Shown piece after piece: positions 35,501 through 45,800 of a DNA stretch of 64,000 nt; within the stretch, counting starts at the first letter, position 1, and every line of letters starts with the position of its first letter. Where the stretch lies: NCBI GenBank assembly GCA_943737045.1, contig CALSFV010000302.1, positions 1-64,000 of the forward strand, read 5' to 3'. The notes under the pieces are model-generated. The model was not told the origin of the DNA and searched no databases. It worked only from the letters and a program-made list of their open reading frames with translations. A program made the position numbers and the translations under genes. The stretch comes from Parapristionchus giblindavisi (Eukaryota; Nematoda; Chromadorea; Rhabditida; Diplogasteridae).

Positions 35501-37495
35501 CTTTCAATTTTTATTTCAAAAATTTCTCCTAAACGTCATTTTTTACAGGGGGCATTTCACAAATTTTCGAAAAGCCCTAATCTTACAGGGGGCACCCCCA
35601 TGTTGGCGCCCATGCATGATATATTCTAATGGACTACCTTCTTCTCATCCACTGATTCAATAAGACGAATAGAAGGCTCAGGTGTGGTTTTCTAAATTGG
35701 GATATTTTAAACTTGAATCTCTCAAAGTTAGAGACTCAAACTCTTCACGATATGGACTTCACAAATGAGGTTTGTCATAGCCATCGAAAACAAATCCACA
35801 AAGAACAATCAATCTTACCACACGTTCTTCATCAACAGGTGTTGATCTACCGAAAGAAGGAACAGGACGAATAGTCTGTTCATTCGCTCTTGGCGGTTGA
35901 CCAAATGAGGGAACCGGGCGAATGGTCTGCTCCGTCACGCTTGCAGGTTGACCAAATGAGGGAACTACTCGAGACTATAAATGCATATATTTAAGGAAAT
36001 AATATTAATAATAATGAGAGATGAACATACACCAAATGAAGGAGTAGCTCTGGGTGGTACATTGGGAACAGAGAATGAACATCCTGTACGATTAGGGGCC
36101 GATGGTGACTGAAAAAAAATCTCGAATATACTATTAAAGTCAAACTGTTTAGCGTTGTTTCATTTCATCATATTTCCACTTATTTTTTCATTCTGACGTG
36201 TTGATAACATATCTCTTAATCGTATAAAATGAAATATATTGTGGGTATATCTCACATTAGTCTGTTGATGATTAACTGGTGTTGAGTGGAGTTGAGTGAT
36301 GGGAGGAGTGGCAATGGGAACACAGTGAACCGTGTTTCCCATTTGAACTCTATTGAGTCGTAGTCCAGGAGGATAGGATGGAGGAATGGAAACAGGAGGA
36401 GGTCGGATCATAGGACCGTTGTCTATAGGATGAGGAGGAAAGGGAACATAGTAAGTTTCACCTCTCACTTCGACTCCTTTGAATGGCCTATGCAAAAGTT
36501 GGAATGGAGAGTTCATATGTTGAGGAGGAGGAGGAGGAGGAGGGAAATGCATGGGAAAGGGCATCATTCCTGGTGGTGGAAAGAATGATACAGGATACAA
36601 TACATGAGGATGAGATGCATGATACATGGGATAAGGAAATGGAGGTAGTTGAGGAGTGGGAGAACATGGAGTAACTCCTCCACCTCCTGCTATCCTTCGA
36701 ACATGATCAAGGCCCGGAGGGCTATCAGTGGTTAGAGGGATACCGGGTGGACGGGATGGAGTTATATCCAATCCAGGAGGAAGAAGACGAGGAGATGCAT
36801 CTACAGATGGACAAGAATCATTGCTAGACAGGGAACAATCATTCTTATTTGATTCATCTAATGCATCCATTTCATCACCAAGAGGATATCCCAAATTTCT
36901 TCGTATTTCCATTTCCAATTGTGACATGGGACGACCATCTTTACGATGAATAGTGACGGAGATGGGAGCATCGCCCGCGGGCGTCTTAAACAAGCTGGGA
37001 TCGACCAACTAATTTCAATATTGTATTTTAGACTTCTCTCACTGTGATTTACAAGAAAAATAAAGCAAATGACAAAGAATAATATCTACCTGTAAAGCAC
37101 TCGTGTCTCCGAACGAACTAGCATTATTTATCTTCTGTTGGAGAACACTAGTTCCAGTGGATACAATGACATCATTAGTCTCACCCTCTTCGACTCGACT
37201 GAAAGTACGCAAGTCAATCTCTTCAATCGATTAACAGATACAAACCTAGCCCAAAGCTTAGGTTCTTCGACTCGAGGAGCAGCTGCTGCAGTATTCGATA
37301 TTGATGAACTAAAAATACTGGATTTGAAAATGAAAAGAGCGGAGAACACCAACGAAAATGTAGGAGCAGGAGTTCTCGAGGTGGTTGAAGAAGAAATAGA
37401 AACTGCCCTCGTTCCCCAGAAGTCTGCAATACAAAAACAACTAAAATCATCATCGAGCAACGAAAGTGTAAAGGCAAGTGATTACTCTCTGCCAT
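32585..37495 (-). CDS. Tudor-like domain protein with proline-rich N-terminus (1028 aa)
   Basis: Likely a cytoplasmic granule or small-RNA pathway scaffold; Tudor domains bind methylated Arg/Lys. Twenty-two exons: 37486-37495, 37354-37423, 37246-37308, 37090-37198, 36256-37008, 36031-36108, 35819-35974, 35638-35691, 35327-35386, 35171-35270, 34787-35121, 34632-34750, 34479-34584, 34043-34099, 33902-33994, 33757-33852, 33552-33689, 33166-33502, 33049-33118, 32891-32999, 32754-32822, 32585-32689. Residues ~85-335 are Pro/Gly/Met-rich, low complexity; ~355-405 repeat VPSFGQ. The Tudor-like core (~648-721) reads INIGQFAVASNGDMSMLVRV, YKCACLDVNAVITVPSNFLF and ANYPSSTFVGTLRGID, matching strand pattern and the DxxxxxxVP motif of extended Tudor domains, with a weakened aromatic cage. 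A 22-residue unit (KIEEEIRDTIDN..) is duplicated at ~830-875. It lies 232 bp behind the LOTUS gene. Confidence 0.72.
34124..34275. repeat. Dispersed repeat B, copy 2
   Basis: In an intron of the Tudor-domain gene: ACGTTACACATTTGCAAAATG to TACTTTTCTACCTAT, related to 17937-18075. Confidence 0.55.
35431..35618. repeat. Dispersed repeat A, copy 2
   Basis: In an intron of the Tudor-domain gene. Starts CATGGGCGGGGTACCTGGAG and ends CGCCCATGCATG, so tips are short inverted repeats (CATGGGCG). Contains four TTACAGGGG blocks. Related to 17755-17936. Confidence 0.75.
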
Positions 37496-37526
37496 GGTTC
37501 TTGATTGATGTACTTGTCCAAGAGCA

Positions 37527-37534
37527 CTAAAATA
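37527..37534 (-). promoter_or_regulatory. Putative trans-splice acceptor of the Tudor-domain gene
   Basis: On the minus strand CGTATTTTAG precedes a 31-nt leader and the ATG at 37495. It lies 200 bp after the LOTUS gene stop, the same spacing seen between bL33m and SRP receptor beta. Confidence 0.45.
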
Positions 37535-37726
37535 CGATGGATTAGAAATCAAATTAATAAGATTAAACTAATAAAAGAAACAATAGAACAAAGAAAATTG
37601 AATTAATAGATTTCACAACAATCAATTGGCCTATTCATCCGAAATCGTGGCAGGAGAAAATTGAAGAACGAAAAATACCGTAATCTATTCAGACACATTT
37701 TCTAAAATTATTTTCGTCTATCTTTT

Positions 37727-40700
37727 TTAATTTATTCCGCAATAATTTGAAATAAATATGTTTATATATGAATATATTGGATATACGAACTCGAAGGAAG
37801 TTCTCGATGGGGAATTAGATTGTGCACTGTTGGTCGAACTGCTTGAAGGTGACACACGAGCTTCTCCGTTCTTAATCTGTTTGGTTCGAATTTTCTTCCA
37901 TTTAGGTCGATTATTCTTCCATTTTCGGGCAATATTTACCGTTTCATTATGTTGCTCTCGTAGAATGCCATATCCACGTACTTTCATCTCTATTTCATTA
38001 GACAATTTGACATCTAAATCGATATTGATTACATTATATTTAGTTCTGCTCCACAGTATATACCTGCGTTTTGCAACTGAACAATTGCTGGTCTATCATA
38101 TACATACATATCCTTTGATGTGTATTGAGTGTGATTCATATTCGAGTCCTTATATATAATCTAAATATAGAGGATTGAGATGGACAGGTAGATAACGTCG
38201 TTTACTTTGGGTATCGAATTGACTGCTCCGTCTTTAATCATATTCATTTTATTCTCGCGTGTTATCAGCATACGTGCATTATGAGATAGAGTTGAAGAAA
38301 GTGATGACTTGAACATTCGAAGACCCGCTATAGACATTCCTGGTGATGGTTCTATCTATAAAGATGATCAGAATGTATCGATCGATTGGATGCTAAGCAC
38401 ACAAAAGTACATCATATGATGCAATCCAGACATATGTAAAATGAACAATATGCTAAAATGACATTTGCATACAGAGATAAACAATACTATGAGAACAATT
38501 AATGCAAATACAAATACATTATCGGGTTCAATGCACTCCTTCGTTTCTCCATTAGTTGCAGCTTCTGCAATCAGTCCTTCACATTAGTATCAATCAAATC
38601 GAATTGTATCGATTACCGTAACCACACTATATCATACCTTGGGATAGTCTCCAAACAGTTTCTTCATCGACGACAACAAACCATTCATCTTGCCCTCCCC
38701 TTTCTAGTTTCCATTCTTCAGTCTTCACTTCAATCATCATCTTCACCAGATGACTAAATAAGAGATATATTTTACAGTTGTCTCATACATTAATTCAATA
38801 AAAGACAGTGATCTCGACACTTGATTGCTCGACAGTGGTAATATCTCATTGATAATGTGAATTGTTACTGATTGGTCATTGAATGAATTGACTTGTGAAG
38901 TGTTATTGAACGAATTGACATGTGTTTCACACCCTCCCAACACTAATTATATGAGAGATATCTTATTTTGTCACCATAGTTTCTTCCTATCATTTTATCC
39001 CAATTTAGTGTTTCTCACATCTCTTCCCTGTTTGCCATTTCGGGAAACTATCTACGTACAAAATTTCATACAATTTTTAATACTAACGAGCAAAGAATAT
39101 TCAGATAAAATAATAAAATGCGCTGTTTTCAAGACCTGAAAAAGACAAGTTAATGAGGCGATTAAGCGTGTTAGCTGTACTTTTCTTTTCATAACTTTGG
39201 AAGATGGCTAAAAAGATACCTAATAGGTAGATCAGGAATTCCTCCCAATGGAATAGAATGAATATCCCAATATTCCTTCTGTACATTCAATAGATTCATT
39301 CCTCTCCTTCCATCTCTATCCACCATTCCATTCGCTACGACGATATCACGAATACGAATGTTCTAAACAATATATTATAATTTATTGATTAATTATAAAT
39401 AAATAATACGTACGTTCGCTGGTCGGAAATCATCGCAACAATCGCTGAGATCTCTATAATCAATCAATAATCGATAGCTCAATCGATACTCTGATCAAAC
39501 ATACTCGGTAGCATTAGGATCGTCGAATACAGGAATAGGAGTAGAAGATGGTAGTTGACGAATGAATTTAGACGGGAATGAACGAAGGAAGGATGAAGGT
39601 TGTTGAACAAGAAGAGATTCACCCTTGTCCGAATCAGAATCATTCTATAATCAATAATATATAGTCTACGATACCGTATACAAACAAACATCAATTCGTG
39701 CAATTCTTGTGACCGATCCAAATATCGGAGTGTTTGATACAGTAGACTCACGAGCAAGAGAAGCGCCCCATAGAGATAAATTGGCATCTGAAATTATATT
39801 TTTTTATAATTGAGTGATTAATGAATATGGTTTTGGGCCATTATTACAATGATTTATCTATCCATCTAAAAATAACGCGATATGATGATAAAAAGTGTTC
39901 GATTGATAAATAACAGAACTGCGTCAAGGGATAACTAACTTTCTCTTTCAAACTTGGCGCGACCATCCTCTCTCACAGAGAATTGTTGTAGAGTGGAGGC
40001 ATATCGATCAGAAGCCATAGATGGAAAACGGAAAGCTAAAATAAATATAATATGGAATAGATTTTATTTAACACGTACTATATCTCTTTTTTCACTTCCA
40101 CACAACCATGGGTCTACAACCAACCATGGATCGTCCGGTCAATGCATGAACTGTATAAATCATAAATGACACAAACCTGCACCATAGCTACTGCGAGATC
40201 GTCCACGGCTCATTGATCTATAAGTAAGCATAATAAATATCAGACAGATATGTAAGTAAGCATAATAACCATCATATAGATTTATAAATAGAACTACTAT
40301 AAGATAGATCTTTAAGTAATCATAATAGCTATCAGATAGATTTATAAGTACAACAACTATCAGATAAATCAATGAGTAAGCGCAATAACTATCAGACAGT
40401 TCTATAAGTAAGAACAATAACTATAAGATAAATCTAAGTGAGCACAATAATTATCGGATAGATCAATAAGTAAGCACGATCTGAGTAATCAACCTTGCTC
40501 TTCGTTTAGCCTTCATATCAGCTGTCATTTGATTCTGAATGAGATTATTGATACGTTCACTTCGTTCCGTCGAGATTGCCGAATATCTGAATGAATATGA
40601 TGATAATCAAGGTGTAATTGATAGACTAGGATACTTGGTTGCTCCATCCATCATTTTATGAACGGTAAATCGATCAGAAAATGCTGCCATCATTGATGTG

Positions 40701-41252
40701 AAGTTTTTGAATCCATGTTTCTTTGGATCAAGATCCTCTCCATTGTTCTCACTGAAAACAATCATGAGTTTCTACTTGAGAATAAGATTAGGACTAACGC
40801 ATAATCTCTGTAGATGAGACGGGCGGATACAGGTTCTTGATAAGACATAACGATACCCTGAATATGGACAGATAATGTTGGGAAATCATAATGGAATCCT
40901 CACGTATAGTTCAAGTTTGATAAGTCTGTGCCGATCCGCTGCCTCTTCTTCTGTTACGGGAAACTGACATGGTTGATACTGAAAGGGCGAATTAAGAAGC
41001 ATACACTAGAAGCTAAATTAACATAACACTTGTATATATCATTTTTCTTCCGCACTACTTTTACTTCTATTCATTCATGAAATATTTAATCACGGTGCTA
41101 CTAAGCACAGTAGATCAACTTCGTGATCGTGAGTAAGTAACATAAGGAAACGTACAGATAAAAAGATCTAGAAAAAGTAATACCTCGAGCTTTTCAGACT
41201 CAAGAATCTCTTCTAGCGTTTCTGGGGGATGATAGTGATCCTGTCGAACCAT
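37727..41252 (-). CDS. LOTUS/OST-HTH domain protein, probably two LOTUS modules (538 aa)
   Basis: Candidate germ-granule protein; LOTUS domains bind Vasa-type helicases or G-rich RNA. Sixteen exons: 41184-41252, 40904-40978, 40799-40857, 40635-40751, 40494-40586, 40177-40217, 39940-40035, 39741-39787, 39505-39644, 39414-39453, 39220-39362, 38638-38753, 38518-38564, 38206-38355, 38064-38160, 37727-38013. LOTUS 1 (residues ~37-115): HRLIKLELYGIVMSYQEPVS, KKHGFKNFTSMMAAFSDRF, ending DGATKYSAI, i.e. the RELRxLL...GFxSLxxFLxxxxD pattern. A second LOTUS-like stretch (~265-345): NLLNVQKEYWDIHSIPLGGI...WKLERGGQDEWFVVV. An RS/RG segment (SMSRGRSRSSYG) follows LOTUS 1. The C-terminus is basic then Ser-rich. 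Two-LOTUS nematode proteins that recruit Vasa (MIP-1/MIP-2) are the nearest concept. The ATG follows TTGTTCAGA, an acceptor-like site. Confidence 0.78.
40218..40493. repeat. Degenerate minisatellite filling a LOTUS-gene intron
   Basis: Roughly eight copies of a ~32-bp unit (ATAAGTAAGCATAATAACTA / TCAGATAGAT..) occupy the whole intron between exons 5 and 6. Confidence 0.8.
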
Positions 41253-42210
41253 TCTGAACAAAAAAACATAATAAGAAAACTTAGAAAATTATGGAAAAAT
41301 TAAAAAATACGAAGTGATATAAGTGGTGTGCTGGCAACACTAAGGATCAATATGAAAATTTACGAATACCGTATAGTTTTGATGTGTGTAGGTACAGTAA
41401 ACTACCGTGTTTCTAATAAATTTTACTACGAACTAATTTTTATTTTTAAATATTTTTTTTTCAAAATAAATTTAGCATAATATTTTTTTAATATCATAAA
41501 AAGACTTTTATGAAGCACATTGGGGGAGGATTGCTTCAAAACGACTGATTAGTTTGGGCACGAAGGAAACATTATAAATGAGTTTGGATTGTTACTGATT
41601 TGTACTATTGCAATCAAACTGAAGAGAACACTGCCTGTTCGTTTGTTAAAATTTTTCAATCATAACTAGCTTTAAACACAGATGTGTGCTTACATATTTC
41701 ATTTTACTTCTAATGCATTATCGCGTATTTATTCCATCTGGATACACGAGTCTTAAGGACAGTCTTACTTAAATCATTTTTCTCATCAAATAATGCAGAT
41801 CTACAGTGTAAAAGCTATGCTGTCGTTGCCAATTTGATTTTTTTGTTCAGTCTCAATTATATTAAATAATATCATTTATCAACGTTTATGATTCGAGGGA
41901 TATATGGTAGAGAAATTGTGAAAGGCATTGAGAGTTCAAAAGCTAAAGTGATAATAATAATATTAATAATATCTAAATTAAAAAAAAAAGAGAAAATAAA
42001 TGGAGATTCGTCTAATGCAAGTGAGCAAATATGCAGATCATAAAATGCAGAATGAGCAAGAAATAAAATAAAATTGAATGAGACAAAACCGAGTAATAAG
42101 AACAACAAATGTAGAATAAACTTGTATTGTAGACATGATAATGATGATGAGGATTATTGATTTACATAACAATGAATGATTGATTAATTATTGATTTATT
42201 AGTTCGTTGA
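41253..42210. other. Intergenic between LOTUS gene and papilin
   Basis: No gene. Right end is papilin 3' flank, left end is the LOTUS gene promoter. AT-rich, with runs of A and ATAATAAT near 41951. Confidence 0.45.
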
Positions 42211-42834
42211 TTAGAAACGGAACTTTTCAAATCCATGAGATCCACACGTTCTACAACAGTACGATCCATACCGTTTCATCGAACAAAGTCCTGAAGAAAG
42301 AAACAATCAATAAATTAACTAATCAATACAGGAGTACTGTACCTCTGGCGAGAATCTTCGCACATGTATCACGACCGCCAACATCGGTACAGAAGGATTC
42401 TTGGACAGGAAGCTCTATAAGAGATCATGATGAGAATAAAGATCAAAGATCAAAGATCAACATACCGTTAACCTTAACATGAACTCTTTCCGAAAACACT
42501 CCATCTACTCCTACAGCACACATATAATATCCAGAATCAGTTGGTTGAGCAGATCCAATAACTACCGTCTTGAATCCATCTTCCTCCTACAACGAAAGGA
42601 TACGGTAGAATTATCGATTGAGCAATTCTTACCGTAATCCTCTCACTGAACTCGAGTACACCTCCATCCTTGTACCAAACAATTGGTCGAGACTCAGAAG
42701 AATCACAGGATAGACGAATCTGAAAATAATCAATCAATACTTTCTACCGTATTCTTACATACTTCAGATCCAGTCGGAAATGGTCCTTCTTCATGCGTCT
42801 TCAGGGTAGTCTTCTTCTCCTTCTTAGTGAACAC
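42211..42834 (-). other. Papilin block 6: Ig domain and PLAC domain
   Basis: Exons 62-66: 42763-42834, 42633-42719, 42466-42586, 42343-42414, 42211-42290. The Ig domain has [20 protein letters not shown] and the diagnostic DSGYYMCAV. The last 50 residues hold six or more Cys ([31 protein letters not shown]), the PLAC module that ends papilins and ADAMTS-like proteins. Confidence 0.92.
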
Positions 42835-45800
42835 CTCAAAGTGAATTAGGTCTCACAACTCTTTCAAAGATACTGTATCTCTCACCTTCTCTAGAGTATA
42901 ATCTCCAGGCTTGCACGTTTTAAGACACTCAATTCGAGATGCGAATCTGTAGATATGAATTGACCAATCAATACATTGACTAGATGCACCGTACCTATTA
43001 CTATTGCCTTCACATCCACCATAGGCAAACTGTTGACACTGATCGACAGAACGATCATAGAACCAAGATTCGATCATATCAGAACACGGTCCGACATCCA
43101 TCGGTGCATGACAAACATCTGGTAAAGATCAAAGATCAAAGATCAAAGATCAATCAATTAGATCAAATACCAGTCTGAAGTGTATGCTGGACTGTAGATG
43201 GAGCAGAAGCAGCACCAAGAGAGAATTCAGAAACGGGGGGAAGATAGGCCTTGGCTACAGTAATCTCGTTCTCGGAAGGAGCCTAAAATGAAAAACATTA
43301 ATTATAATTTTAGAATGATTATAGAATACAAGAGGCAGTGTGATTGAATCAGAGATAGGCCTCTGAATGGACTCTTCGGGTACGGTAACTGATGGGAGAT
43401 GCTTCCTTCTCATTGGGATATTCCGAGTATCAACAAGAGCTGCTGGGGTCGGCAGGGCTGCAGGAGCTGCAAGTAAGAATACAGTAGGGAGTGTCAAGTA
43501 CTGTGGTTGCAAGGATTACTGTATCTATGACATGAATGACCGTACCTCGAACTCCATTACATCTCTTTTCACAATCCTTCTTGGTAAGGAATCTATTTCC
43601 ATTTCCTCTACATCCTCCGTATGTGAACTTTCTACACGAACCAATTGATACATCATAGTGCCTACAATAGTCCACATTATCGATTGATCTCAATCAATAA
43701 AATACTGTACCACATAGACACAGCATCATTACAAGGACCGGCATTCGTTGCCATGAGACATACATCCGTATCTGCTGAATAGGCAGTCTCATGCTTGCAC
43801 AATTGTTCACACTCCGAACGAGATGAGAATCTACAATTGATACGTAATCCTTCTAATTATCGATTGATCTATAGTACCTATTTCCATTTCCTCCACATCC
43901 TCCCCATACCATAGGCTTGCAGGCCTTCCTTCCTGTATCCCAATGCCATTTCATCACTGCTGTTGAACACTCTCCGGCTTCTGATGCGAATCATAAGTAT
44001 GCTCTGACTGAACTAACTATTCAATACCGTACCTGATGGCTGTTCACAGATTCGTACATCTCTGAATGCTCCACAGGCACGTTCGCAAGATTCCTGCAAC
44101 GATAACTACCGTAATCTCCGCCCACCCCCAAAAAACTAGTAGATCATACTTGGCTCTCAAAGTTGTTCGCATTGGCTCCACATCCAGTGTAGAAGAATGA
44201 TACACACATATCACGAACGTCATCATAATGCCATCTACAAACAGTCAACTGGATATTGTATTCCAAGGTTACTGTATTCTAGGATTACAGTACTAGATTT
44301 ACTGTAATTACAGTAGTTTTACCGTACCTGAGTTCCTTGGCGAAGCATCCACCCTTCTCCATGGGGAGCATACACAGTTCAGGTATGATAGGTGTAGGCA
44401 CATATGAAGATGGAGTCAGCTAAATGATCAATCGATAATTTGATTAGTAAAGAGATTATCGATTACGGGTAGATCATCATCGATATCATCAACAGGAAGA
44501 GGTCGAGATGGTTCGGATGTAGTCGTTGTAGTCGTGGTGGTTGTTGTAGTCGACGGTATCTCATGTGGAACTTCCTGAAGTGTTACCGTAATCCCGTGAT
44601 GATTCGATCGATAAGTCCTACCTTTCTAACTTTATTCGTCTTCAATGATATGAACTTCTCTTCTACAATAGGAAGTTTCCTTGTAGATCTTGAAAGAGTT
44701 CTTTCTCTTAATCTTCCTTGACTACGGTAGGAATGGACAGGACGAGGTGCATCAGCCAGAACAGCGTTAGGATTCATACGGAGTGCCTGATTATCGATTA
44801 TCTATGCCACTACCATACTCCAAGAATACAGTACCTGTTGCTTCTCAGGTTCACATTCTTTTTGACATTCTTCAATCGATCTGAATCGATTAGCATTTCC
44901 TCCACATCCACCGTAGTTGAATGGAGCACATCTTCCCAATGTTGAATCATAATAGAACGAGGCGATCAATGCTCTGCACAAATCAATCAATAATCTTACT
45001 ATTCTACAGTATGCTTTGTAAAACACGATCAATAATTTACCCCATATACCGTATACTTTTTGCTAGTCTATCATTTTATCCTAGAATTCTTCTTTCGGTT
45101 AACCAATTACAGTTATCCTCACATTTGTTTCAGATATAATTGTTTTCAACCATCGATCAATTCAACGTATCTACAGTAATCTTGACCCTGTTATTATATG
45201 ACAGAATAAATTCCAAACATCGCCACACTCAATGCACCAACCACACAACATACTTGCACAATCCAATCTCCTTGGGCAGTGAACACTTTCCAATGGCAGC
45301 TTCAGTGAGTGCATTAGCAGTGATAGGAAGTGATAAAGATGGAAGAGATGATACAATCGATCGAGATCCACCACCTACAGTATACCATTAGTAGAACACA
45401 CACCACACAACATACATATGTTAATGAATACTGTAAGTATTGATTAGAGCGTGATCGGGGTTACGGTAGTCGTGGTGATGTGAATGGTTAGAGGGTGACA
45501 ACATGAGGTTAAGTAAGCAACAAAAGGGAAACTCAAAAGAAAAGAAAACAAGATGGGACACAGCAAAACACTCGACGGGACATGCTCTTTCGTTTTTGAT
45601 CTACCAATCAATGTAATAAATCAATAATCGATATATAACAAGTTTGTATTTATCGTTGTTGTACTTCACGAATTGGAACAATTCAGCGATGGTGTAGATG
45701 ATGGAAGGGAAAGGGAGGAAGGGAAAAGATTGTATCGATTGGTCGGATTGAGGGTCTCGGCAAGGAGAACTTGAGATTACTGTAATCAAGTAGATGGATG

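Noticed and set aside
37138..37530. 130-aa plus-strand ORF
   Set aside because: It is antisense to exons 1-4 of the Tudor-domain gene, whose splice sites and frame continuity are better supported.
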